Of a DNA stretch of 64,000 nt, positions 56,778 to 63,655 are shown in pieces. Position 1 is the stretch's first letter. Every line of letters starts with the position of its first letter. The position numbers and the translations under genes are program-made. Source of the stretch: Tateyamaria sp. Alg231-49 (GTDB taxonomy: Bacteria; Pseudomonadota; Alphaproteobacteria; Rhodobacterales; Rhodobacteraceae); the NCBI RefSeq assembly GCF_900143535.1, contig NZ_FRFA01000005.1, positions 268,180 to 332,179 of the forward strand, in the 5' to 3' direction. Below the pieces are notes generated by a model. That model was given only the letters and a program-made list of their open reading frames with translations. It had not been told where the DNA came from and did no database searches.

Positions 56778-57206
56778 TTATGCAGCCCGTGCAGCAAGCC
56801 GGTCCGCCAGAGCGGAAAGATCAAAACCTGCGGCTTTTGCCTTGCGCAGGATCTCGTCAGGTGACTGTCCATGCTCGACCGCGGTTAGCGCCCAAAGCGA
56901 CGTCGCGCGCAGCCCGCTTCGGCAATAGGCCAAGACCGGGCCATTCGTTCCCGAATTGATCGCGCTGTATGCATGCACGTCGTCATCCGTGATATTGCCC
57001 GATATGACTGGAATCTGATGAACCGTGACGCCCAATGCACCCGCAGCGTCACGCAGCGAGGAAATGGCGGGCTGATCGGCTGTCTCGCCCTCGGGGCGAA
57101 GAGCGATGACAGTCCTGATGTTCAAACGTTTCAGATCGTCCAGATCGGCAACAGAAATTTGCGGCCCGACATATGTCCGGGCATCAAGTTGTTTGATTTG
57201 CATCAT
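56778..57206 (-). CDS. TIGR01244/DUF442 family phosphatase-like sulfur protein
   Basis: Cytoplasmic protein of 142 residues. It has the rhodanese/tyrosine-phosphatase-like loop with C95 in AYCRSGLRAT. In alphaproteobacteria this domain is found beside, or fused to, ETHE1-type persulfide dioxygenases, as in the Blh protein of the bigR operon, so it probably handles persulfide or thiosulfate. It lies between the SulP gene and the dioxygenase gene, 21 bp from the latter. Confidence 0.9.
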   Translation of the reverse strand: MMQIKQLDARTYVGPQISVADLDDLKRLNIRTVIALRPEGETADQPAISSLRDAAGALGVTVHQIPVISGNITDDDVHAYSAINSGTNGPVLAYCRSGLRATSLWALTAVEHGQSPDEILRKAKAAGFDLSALADRLAARAA

Positions 57207-57227
57207 CTTTTTCCTAATGAAACAGGT

Positions 57228-58112
57228 TCAGAGTTGGTTCAAAGGCACCTTCAATACAGGTCGACCATCTGCATCTTCGGGCAGTTCACCAGCACGCATA
57301 TTGACCTGCAAGGACGGAAGGATCAGCTTGGGCATGGCCAGCGTTGCATCACGTTCAGAGCGCAGTTTGACAAAAGCCTCACGGCTCATGCCACCACCAA
57401 CGTGGATGTTGTTTGCCTTCTCCTCGGCGACTGTTGTTTCCCATGCAATCTCGCGACCGTTTGGTCCGTAATCATGGCACATGAACAACCGCAACTCATC
57501 AGGCAGGGCGAGAACTTTCTGAATCGAGTCGTAAAGTTCGCCTGCGTCCCCACCCGGGAAATCAGCGCGCGCCGACCCGCCGTCAGGCATGAACAACGTG
57601 TCACCCACAAAGGCCGTGTTCCCCATGACATGCACCATGCAAGCCGGCGTATGGCCCGGCGTTGCCATAGCAAAGGCGTCAATCTCGCCGATCTTGTAGC
57701 GGTCGCCATCTTGGAAAAGCGCATCAAACTGCGACCCGTCCCGTTGGAAATCAGTCCCTTCATTGAAGATTTTCCCGAACGTTTCTTGGACCTCCATGAT
57801 CCGCGCACTGATGCCGATTTTGCCGCCCAGCTTTTCCTGCAAATAGGGTGCGCCAGACAGATGGTCCGCATGGACATGGGTTTCAATGATCCATTCCAAT
57901 GTCAGCCCATGTGTTGTGATATGATCTACGATCCGATCCGCATGGTCATGGGTGATGCGACCAGATGCGTAGTCAATGTCCAGCACGGAATCCACAACCG
58001 CGCAGGCCTTGGTGTTCGGGTCGGAGATGACATAGCTGATCGTGTTAGTGGCTGCGTCAAAGAAAGCTTCGACGTCTGGTTTCATCGACATATCAACGGG
58101 ATAAGTTTGCAT
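57228..58112 (-). CDS. MBL-fold persulfide dioxygenase (ETHE1/Blh type)
   Basis: Metallo-beta-lactamase-fold protein of 294 residues. The metal site THVHADH is at 78-84, with later ligands in ATPGHTPACMVHV, FVGDTLFMPDGGSARADF and LFMCHDYGPNG. The DGGSARADFPGG segment is diagnostic of ETHE1-like sulfur dioxygenases, which oxidise glutathione persulfide to sulfite. ATG at 58112 follows GAAAGGAAAG; a 31-codon longer frame lacks this. It is divergent, through the YeeE pair, from the SqrR-type repressor. Confidence 0.94.
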   Translation of the reverse strand: MQTYPVDMSMKPDVEAFFDAATNTISYVISDPNTKACAVVDSVLDIDYASGRITHDHADRIVDHITTHGLTLEWIIETHVHADHLSGAPYLQEKLGGKIGISARIMEVQETFGKIFNEGTDFQRDGSQFDALFQDGDRYKIGEIDAFAMATPGHTPACMVHVMGNTAFVGDTLFMPDGGSARADFPGGDAGELYDSIQKVLALPDELRLFMCHDYGPNGREIAWETTVAEEKANNIHVGGGMSREAFVKLRSERDATLAMPKLILPSLQVNMRAGELPEDADGRPVLKVPLNQL

Positions 58113-58123
58113 TGTCTTTCCTT

Positions 58124-58555
58124 TCAAACGGCAAGGGTTTTGCGTTGTGATGTTGTCGCGTACTTGGCGACGACTATGCCAACCAGCATTGCAGGAACGA
58201 ACCAAAGCGTGCCGATGGCGCCCAATGGCAGTGCCGTCACTGCCGGACCGGGGCAGAATCCGCCCAAGCCCCAGCCTACGCCAAACGTGGCGGCCCCAAC
58301 GATAAGCCTTGCATCAAAATCAGTGCGTGTTGGCAGATGAAATGCGTCATGAAACAGAGGCTTTGCGCGTTTCTGAACAAACCAGAACCCTGGCGCCGTC
58401 ACCATGATCGCGCCGCCCATAACAAAAGCAAGACTGGGGTCCCAAGTGCCGAATAGATCAAGGAAGTTTTGGACTTTGGCGGGGTTTGCCATGCCAGAAA
58501 GGATCAATCCGGTCCCAAACAAAAGCCCTGCAAAGAGAGTGCTGAGGATACGCAT
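58124..58555 (-). CDS. YeeE/YedE-family membrane protein, second half (DUF6691, PmpB-like)
   Basis: Membrane protein of 143 residues with four helices and the conserved GWGLGGFCPGPAV segment, whose Cys is used to carry sulfur in YeeE-type thiosulfate transporters. It starts four bases after the stop of the other half at 58560. Two half-size proteins replace the single long YeeE, the arrangement of the PmpA/PmpB proteins. They are expected to move reduced sulfur across the membrane. Confidence 0.9.
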   Translation of the reverse strand: MRILSTLFAGLLFGTGLILSGMANPAKVQNFLDLFGTWDPSLAFVMGGAIMVTAPGFWFVQKRAKPLFHDAFHLPTRTDFDARLIVGAATFGVGWGLGGFCPGPAVTALPLGAIGTLWFVPAMLVGIVVAKYATTSQRKTLAV

Positions 58556-58559
58556 GATC

Positions 58560-58994
58560 TTAGCCCCCCACGACATGGCGCAGAACAAAGACGGTCACGA
58601 AGGCCGTGGCCATGAACGTCAGCGTCGCAGCAATTGAGCGCGCTGATCCGCGCGAGATGCCACATACACCGTGACCACTTGTGCAGCCATTCCCCATGAC
58701 CGAACCAAACCCGACCAGCAGACCAGCGATCCCAAGCAGTAGCGCATTGTTTGACACCACTTGGACAGGTGCAGCGCCGGTTAACAGAAACCAAAGCGGT
58801 GCCGCGAGCAGGAGGCCAATTAGAAATATGATGCTTTGTGGCAATCCGGCCTTATCAACCATAGGCGGCAATATGCGTGACAAGATGCCACTGATGCCTG
58901 CGATCCGTCCGTGGGCCGCCATTAACACAATAGCTGACAAGCCAATGAGCACGCCGCCAAGCAATGATGCAAAGGGGGTAAAATCTGTTTCCAT
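58560..58994 (-). CDS. YeeE/YedE-family membrane protein, first half (PmpA-like)
   Basis: Membrane protein of 144 residues with four helices and the conserved Cys segment GNGCTSGHGVCGISRGS. Together with the second half at 58124 it corresponds to a full YeeE/YedE sulfur transporter. It is the first gene of the minus-strand sulfur operon and faces the repressor gene across 119 bp that contain a strong palindrome. Confidence 0.92.
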   Translation of the reverse strand: METDFTPFASLLGGVLIGLSAIVLMAAHGRIAGISGILSRILPPMVDKAGLPQSIIFLIGLLLAAPLWFLLTGAAPVQVVSNNALLLGIAGLLVGFGSVMGNGCTSGHGVCGISRGSARSIAATLTFMATAFVTVFVLRHVVGG

Positions 58995-59055
58995 CTAGTA
59001 ACTCCTTATCGTGTTGCATAGTTTTTTTGCGCGCGTTCATACCGACTCGCTTGCT

Positions 59056-59081
59056 CTTATATACGCAATCATTTATATAAG
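59056..59081. promoter_or_regulatory. Candidate SqrR/BigR operator between divergent sulfur genes
   Basis: CTTATATA (59056-59063) and TATATAAG (59074-59081) form a perfect 8-bp inverted repeat with a 10-bp centre. It lies 32 bp upstream of the repressor gene and 61 bp upstream of the YeeE gene. AT-rich palindromes of this kind are the usual targets of BigR/SqrR proteins. Confidence 0.7.
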
Positions 59082-59113
59082 CATTAATCGATATACAAGA
59101 GGTAATTTGCCCA

Positions 59114-59416
59114 ATGCTGGACATCACAGCTCTCGAGCCAAAAATTGCAGAAGCAGCCAAACTGATGGAAATGCTGTCACAACCGGTGCGCCTGCGCCTG
59201 ATGTGTATTTTGCTGGACGGCGAGCAAAGCGTTCTAAGCCTCGCCGACAGTGCCGGTCTTTCCCAACCCGCGATGTCGCATCATCTTAAAAAACTTCGAG
59301 ACGCTGAATTGGTTGAAACCAGACGGGATGGTCAAACCATCTATTATTCGGTGAAGGGTGTTGAGGTTGTGGAAGTCATCTCGGTTTTGCACCGCCTCTA
59401 CTGTCCACAAGATTAA
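59114..59416 (+). CDS. ArsR-family persulfide-sensing repressor (SqrR/BigR type)
   Basis: Winged-helix repressor of 100 residues. The recognition helix lies in LSQPAMSHHLKKLRDA and the wing in RRDGQTIYYSV. Two cysteines remain, C31 and C97, 66 residues apart, exactly the separation of the sensing Cys41 and Cys107 of Rhodobacter capsulatus SqrR; metal-binding ArsR motifs are missing. A tetrasulfide bridge formed under sulfide stress would release it from DNA. It faces the sulfur operon with a palindrome between. Confidence 0.92.
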   Translation: MLDITALEPKIAEAAKLMEMLSQPVRLRLMCILLDGEQSVLSLADSAGLSQPAMSHHLKKLRDAELVETRRDGQTIYYSVKGVEVVEVISVLHRLYCPQD

Positions 59417-59461
59417 ATGTGAAATAGCCCTGCACCGCTTGGAGACAAAATGGAGTTTGCG

Positions 59462-60049
59462 ATGACAAAATCAAAGATCGTTATCGGCGTTGCGGTCGTG
59501 GCAGTTGCCCTTGGCTTCGCCTTCAAAGACACAATCCAGACCCAAGTGTACGCGTTCATGCACAGTAGCATGCACGACCGGCACGGAGCGGATGGCATGG
59601 GGCACGACATGCAGAATATGCCCGGCCTTCGCGGCGCGAATGCATCACAAGCTGAGACCGACGAGCTCGCAGTTATGTTCGAAAACTTCGATACCATCAC
59701 GCGGGAAGTCATCAATCTGCCGAACGGAATACGCACAGTCACGCGTTCGTCTAACGAAGATGTTATGGCCGTGCTGGTCAGCCACGTTGTCGGAATGGTT
59801 GACCGCGTCGCGCGCGGCGATGACCCCCAGGTTTTCATCCAAAGCCCAACACTGGATATTCTGTTTGCAAACGGAGCCGAGATGAAATCGGAGATAGAAG
59901 TAACTGAAGAAGGCATTGTAGTCGTCCGGACGTCAGCTAATCCTGACGTCGTCGCAGGGCTGCATATCCACGCAGCAGAAGTCTCGGACATGGCCGAACG
60001 CGGCATGCAAGCGGTCCATGACGCGATGATGCGACGCGCCGGCAACTGA
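59462..60049 (+). CDS. His/Met-rich membrane-anchored protein, unknown, SqrR-linked
   Basis: Protein of 195 residues with an N-terminal signal-anchor (KIVIGVAVVAVALGFAF), then a His/Met-rich stretch (residues about 32-55, MHSSMHDRHGADGMGHDM) suited to bind copper or another soft metal, and an acidic domain with LVSHVVGMVDRVARGDDP and GLHIHAAEVSDMAERGM. No described function known to me. ATG at 59462 has GGAG six bases upstream. It follows the repressor gene by 45 bp, so it is probably under SqrR-type control. Confidence 0.82.
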   Translation: MTKSKIVIGVAVVAVALGFAFKDTIQTQVYAFMHSSMHDRHGADGMGHDMQNMPGLRGANASQAETDELAVMFENFDTITREVINLPNGIRTVTRSSNEDVMAVLVSHVVGMVDRVARGDDPQVFIQSPTLDILFANGAEMKSEIEVTEEGIVVVRTSANPDVVAGLHIHAAEVSDMAERGMQAVHDAMMRRAGN

Positions 60050-60452
60050 TCCTGTGAAAGGGATTTTGAAGCATTCAAGACTTTGGATCGGCGCTACTTG
60101 GACAATTCTGTCCGCATCCCAAAAGCGGACTTTCGCTGCGGTATAGAAGATCGGTAACGGCTCGAAGCCGACGTCCGCTGCAGTTTTAACAATTGACTAC
60201 ATTGGGCTCAGAGCGGACATGCGGCGGCGCAGCTGCCCAGTTGGTTGGTCAGTCGCGTCTTGGATTGGCCTCTCCCAAGGATCACGGTACGTTCACCAGC
60301 CGGCGGCTGAGGAGGCTTGCAAGCTGCAAATTGGTCGTTGTGTATCCCAATGACTTCACCTCGGGTCGGAGCAACTCCTTTCCACTAACACCAAATAACC
60401 AAAAACGCTGAATGGCGGCTTTGCTCCAAGACTTGAAGAGTCCCCTTGGAAC
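60050..60452. other. Gap of 403 bp without a convincing gene
   Basis: No frame longer than about 70 codons has a ribosome site or recognisable motif. Segments such as AAGCGGACTTTCGCTGCGG look like decayed sequence. No RNA gene is visible. Confidence 0.6.
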
Positions 60453-60728
60453 CTATTCTTCAATAAGTTCTTCTACAGCGTCGATTTCCTTAACTTTCTT
60501 ACCGAGTTCGCTTTCTCTCACTGCATAGTATCGCTCTTGAAAGTCCAAATCATCTGGCCCGATCGAGCAACCGGGCATCTTAATGCAACGCTCGATAAGT
60601 TCAATTTTTCCTTTGGACCCGAATTGAATCTGGACTGCCCTCACAAATTTGGGGCCGCCCATACTGATGCAGAGAAACAGGCCTACTGTGACGGCAACGA
60701 GAACTAGATTTTTGGTCTTTTTTGACAC
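60453..60728 (-). CDS. Small anchored protein, unknown
   Basis: A 91-residue protein beginning at GTG with AAGGGG five bases upstream. One hydrophobic N-terminal segment (LVLVAVTVGLFLCISMGG) is followed by a charged region with one possible disulfide (ERCIKMPGCSIG) and an acidic helical tail ending in VEELIEE. No family recognised. Low GC compared with the core of the window. Confidence 0.6.
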   Translation of the reverse strand: MSKKTKNLVLVAVTVGLFLCISMGGPKFVRAVQIQFGSKGKIELIERCIKMPGCSIGPDDLDFQERYYAVRESELGKKVKEIDAVEELIEE

Positions 60729-60768
60729 TTGGGCCCCTTTTTTGCATCGTTACTTATGAAAGCCATTA

Positions 60769-61128
60769 CTACTTCAGCAAATCTCTGACGATCCCCACAG
60801 CATCGACGACTGTTGAAAGATCTTCGGAAACTTCAAGAATTTCATCGTCCACACGAATGTAGCGATTTCCGTTTCCAGGCGCTTTCAGGTTCCACTTCGA
60901 CAGATCCCCGATATCCGTGTACTATAGATCACCAGAGAGTTTCGCCCCGCGTGTGTACTTTTTGACCTGTCCGGGTGGAATTGTCTTTGGCCCTTTGCCT
61001 GGCTTGCCCTCCACTTGAACTTTGTTGCCCTTGGGCTTTCCGCCCTTGTCTTTGGCAAGTGCCGGATCGGCATACCCGAGCGTTAGAACAAGACAAAACG
61101 CGGAAACAATAGCTGTGAAGTATCTCAT
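60769..61128 (-). pseudogene. RcnB/CigR-like exported protein interrupted by an in-frame TAG
   Basis: The frame starts at ATG 61128 with a signal peptide (MRYFTAIVSAFCLVLTLGYA) and a Lys/Gly-rich stretch with PPGQVKKYTRGAKL, then meets TAG at 60922-60924. In the same frame it continues as YTDIGDLSKWNLKAP and RYIRVDDEILEVSEDL and closes at 60769-60771. The second part is the typical end of RcnB-like proteins (one Tyr/Arg-Val-Asp strand pair), so one nonsense codon splits an otherwise full 119-residue gene. It could be a recent pseudogene, a sequencing error, or a read-through product. Confidence 0.75.
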
Positions 61129-61341
61129 ATGTTGTGTCCCGTTTTTGAAAAAAGCCTGAGCGTTGATCAATTGCGATTGGGGCCTGAGGAGTACCTTCAC
61201 CCAGGCGTGAAAACAAGCGACATCGCGTTACAGGGTGTCTCTATGTCCAGAAGCCATGCAGTTCGAAGTCATGCTGGGTTGCTTGAAAGACTGGCCGAGT
61301 AACTGACGCGGTTTACCGACAACACACAATCGTTGGCCGAC

Positions 61342-61998
61342 TTAAATCCCAGCAATCTTTCGCAAAGTCACTTCGTTTTTCACTTCTACAAACCCGCGGC
61401 CGGTCTGCAGAGTGCCTTGCTTTTTCCAACCTGACAGCACCTTAGACACTGCTTCCCGCGAAGCACCGGCCAATTCTGCTAACTCGGAGTGTGATAGCAT
61501 CAGGCGGGCGCGCCCTTCACCATCCCTCGATGCAAACTGCAACACCTTGCGCGCCAGTCTTTGCGGCAATGGCATAAAAACATATTCATGCAGCTGTAGG
61601 TTCATATAGCGCATGCGTTGTCCCATAAGGCGAAGAAGGTCAAACGCAAGTCCGGGACTGCCCGCAATCGCACGTTTGAGGTCTCCATGACGCAGCATAA
61701 GAAGTTGGCACTGTTCCAGTGCAACTGCTGTTGCGGTCCGTGGGCCAGGATCGAATAGCGCGATCTCGCCAAACACAGCACCCCGAGACAAGACATCAAG
61801 GCCAAGCCTTCGCCCGTCTTCACAGGCAATCGAAATCTCTACGCGACCCGAAAGCACCACGTAGAGCGCGTCACCTTGGTCGTCTTCGCTAAAGACAGTT
61901 TCGCTGGCTGCTAGCCTGATGGGTCTGGCAGCGCCCAGAAGCGCCGAGCGCAGGTCCTGCGACCCGACGTCGTTCAGAATGTCATCTTCAAGCAACAT
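61342..61998 (-). CDS. Crp/Fnr-family regulator without Fe-S cysteines
   Basis: Regulator of 218 residues. The cyclic-nucleotide-type beta barrel covers about residues 20-130 (ETVFSEDDQGDALYVVLSGRVEI, GAVFGEIALFDPGPRTATAVA), followed by the HTH LSHSELAELAGASREAVSKVL. The N-terminal Cys cluster of FNR is missing and the cAMP pocket is RTATAVA-like, so it may bind cAMP or no ligand. No clear target lies next to it. Confidence 0.9.
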   Translation of the reverse strand: MLLEDDILNDVGSQDLRSALLGAARPIRLAASETVFSEDDQGDALYVVLSGRVEISIACEDGRRLGLDVLSRGAVFGEIALFDPGPRTATAVALEQCQLLMLRHGDLKRAIAGSPGLAFDLLRLMGQRMRYMNLQLHEYVFMPLPQRLARKVLQFASRDGEGRARLMLSHSELAELAGASREAVSKVLSGWKKQGTLQTGRGFVEVKNEVTLRKIAGI

Positions 61999-62160
61999 AG
62001 CAAGCCTCAGCTACACTAACCGTCGCACTATATCACAATTGCTGCGCCAGTGGGACGCGGCACTCTTGGCGCGCTCCTGATGGCGTTCAACCTATGTGTC
62101 CTAGTTCACAGACCAGACATACGACTCAGGGTAGTTTGAGTTTATTCACAGGAGGCAAAA

Positions 62161-62286
62161 ATGACTTACCCAAAATCATTCCGTAGCGTCGCAGAACGCG
62201 CCCACTTCGCCAGCATTTTTAATTCCCTGCTGCGAGGATGTCAGCGTTGTTCAGAAATGCAGTCCCGAGTGAACCGGTACCATTAA
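62161..62286 (+). CDS. Possible 41-residue small protein
   Basis: Short frame of 41 codons (MTYPKSFRSVAERAHFA to RVNRYH) preceded by a near-perfect AGGAGG site six bases before the ATG. The composition is normal for a protein, with two Cys (RGCQRCSEM). No family known. It lies in the gap between the Crp/Fnr gene and the IS remnant. The ribosome site is the main support. Confidence 0.4.
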   Translation: MTYPKSFRSVAERAHFASIFNSLLRGCQRCSEMQSRVNRYH

Positions 62287-62362
62287 CTGAAAGTAACCTA
62301 AGACCGCTTTCAGACCAGAGAACCTGTCTGACGTCAGCGCTTGTGGGTCCAAATAGGGTCGC

Positions 62363-62392
62363 TGTTTAAGAGAGTTTTTGTTGCTCATCCTA
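62363..62392 (+). repeat. IS3-family terminal inverted repeat (left end of the remnant)
   Basis: TGTTTAAGAGAGTTTTTG, followed by a TGCTCATC stretch, matches in order the TGAACTAAGAGAGAGTTTGG terminus at 63618 and its GCTCATC. Both lie 38-48 bp outside transposase frames, as expected for IS3 ends. Confidence 0.5.
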
Positions 62393-62410
62393 GCCACCGA
62401 GAAGTGGAAG

Positions 62411-62746
62411 ATGAGAAAGACAACGAAGAGCCAAGGCGAGAAGATTGTCAAAGATATCAGGCGTGCGGCGCGCAAGCATTATTCATCTGAAGAAAAGATC
62501 AGGATCGTCTTTGATGGTCTGCGTCTGGAGGACAGCAAAGCTGAGCTTTGCCGTCGTGAGGGGATGTCTGAGGGCATCTATTACAAGTGATCCAAAGGCT
62601 TCATGGAAGCCGGGAAGTAGCGCCTGGCTGCGGCCACAGCGCGCGCCTCAAACACGGACGACGTGAAGGAAATGCGCCGTAAAGCGAAGGATCTCAAAGA
62701 GGTGGTCGCGGAACAGACGCTTGAACTTCGCCTTCTCAACAAAGCA
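62411..62746 (+). pseudogene. IS3-family orfA, broken
   Basis: The frame encodes an orfA-type helix-turn-helix and leucine-zipper protein. HYSSEEKIRIVFDGLRLED and REGMSEGIYYK are typical; at 62588-62590 a TGA replaces the Trp codon of the usual YYKWSK, and a TAG follows ten codons later. After the stops the frame continues with AAATARASNTDDV and KDLKEVVAEQTLELRLLNK, the usual second half, then loses similarity. It is therefore non-functional. Confidence 0.85.
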
Positions 62747-62786
62747 TGGCAGCGACAGAGGGTCCGGATCATGCTTGCTCACCCAT

Positions 62787-63011
62787 TCAATCTTCTCTTG
62801 TCGCCAATGCCGCGGCGATATCTTCGGCGGCGATCTGTTGCGCCGCGGCTTGCAGATAGGCTGGAAAGAGCGGGTGCGCTCTGGCAGCGGCGTCTTGACC
62901 GAGGCTGTCTGACAGCTCCCCATCAAAGGTGAATTTGATGGCTGTCACGGCAATGTTGTCGGCCGCCATCAGCGTGTCCACCCGGCGGAGGTGTTTCAAC
63001 TGTTCACTCAT
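62787..63011 (-). CDS. Small protein of 74 residues, unknown
   Basis: Frame of 74 codons with AGGGAG eight bases before the ATG at 63011. The protein (start SEQLKHLRRVDTLMAADN) has a mixed strand-helix pattern with IKFTFDGELSD and an alanine-rich helical end. The gene lies directly next to IS debris on the other strand, so it may be complete or the start of a larger gene cut short. I do not recognise it. Confidence 0.5.
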   Translation of the reverse strand: MSEQLKHLRRVDTLMAADNIAVTAIKFTFDGELSDSLGQDAAARAHPLFPAYLQAAAQQIAAEDIAAALATRED

Positions 63012-63263
63012 TTGGTCTACTCCCTGATTGCCAAATTCGGAGGCTTTTCGCACTTTGCGCTGTTCGGCGCACTTACTTTTTTCAGGTGCGCACTTGCGGT
63101 TCGCAGACGAGCAAAACGAGCTTCGCCCGCCCCCACACGCGCGAGGCCCCCCAAACTTCAAAAGCTGATGTTGCAGCCATAATTTGCAGTTCTAATTCTC
63201 GGCCTTGAAAGTCGTCTCCTTCCAAGTCAATTCTAGTGACCACAATATATAGGGGACGTAACC

Positions 63264-63620
63264 TTGGGAGTACCAAACGTGGTGATGACTATTCGAGCAG
63301 GCTTGCTAACTGCATTACTGTTCCTCTCAACCAGCTTGGCGGCTGGCCCCGTTGAAGACGAAATCGAAAGGCTATCGACCACTTTCAGTGGAGGGGATGA
63401 CGTTCTGTTCGCAGATGCAAAGCTGGATACAGCCGTGCTGATCCCCCAGTTCTATGCAAATCGCGACTATGTTCTGGGTTGGTACGGCTCGGCCAACGTG
63501 GACCAGCTTTTTGCAGAACTGAACCGTGGTCTTGAACAGGGCTTTCGCCCAACAGATTTTAACCTTCCGTTGCTCTACGAATGTCCGTCGTCAGGGTTTT
63601 TGGAACCAATGGCGGCTTGA
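63264..63620 (+). pseudogene. L,D-transpeptidase-like (YcbB/LdtD N-terminal type) gene cut by an IS
   Basis: Truncated gene of 118 codons. The TTG at 63264 has AGGGGA seven bases before it; ATG at 63285 is an alternative. A signal peptide (AGLLTALLFLSTSLAAG) is followed by the N-terminal domain typical of YcbB-like L,D-transpeptidases: VLIPQFYANRDYVLGWYGS and LNRGLEQGFRPTDFNL. The catalytic domain is missing. The stop TGA at 63618-63620 is the first three bases of the IS3 terminus, so the insertion itself closes the frame. Confidence 0.75.
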
Positions 63621-63645
63621 ACTAAGAGAGAGTTTGGCTCATCTG
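63618..63645. repeat. IS3-family terminal inverted repeat at the insertion junction
   Basis: TGAACTAAGAGAGAGTTTGG, then CTCATC, has the TG terminus of IS3 elements and resembles the left end at 62363. Its first three bases provide the stop codon of the interrupted gene. Confidence 0.65.
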
Positions 63646-63655
63646 GTTGGTTGCA

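Larger units (their letters stand above)
62363..62746 (+). mobile_element. Remnant of an IS3-family element
   Basis: A left end and most of orfA are recognisable, but no orfB follows on this strand and the right end is not seen. The left terminus begins TGTTTAAGAGAG at 62363 and resembles the terminus at 63618 read inward. A deletion or another rearrangement after 62746 removed the rest. Confidence 0.7.
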
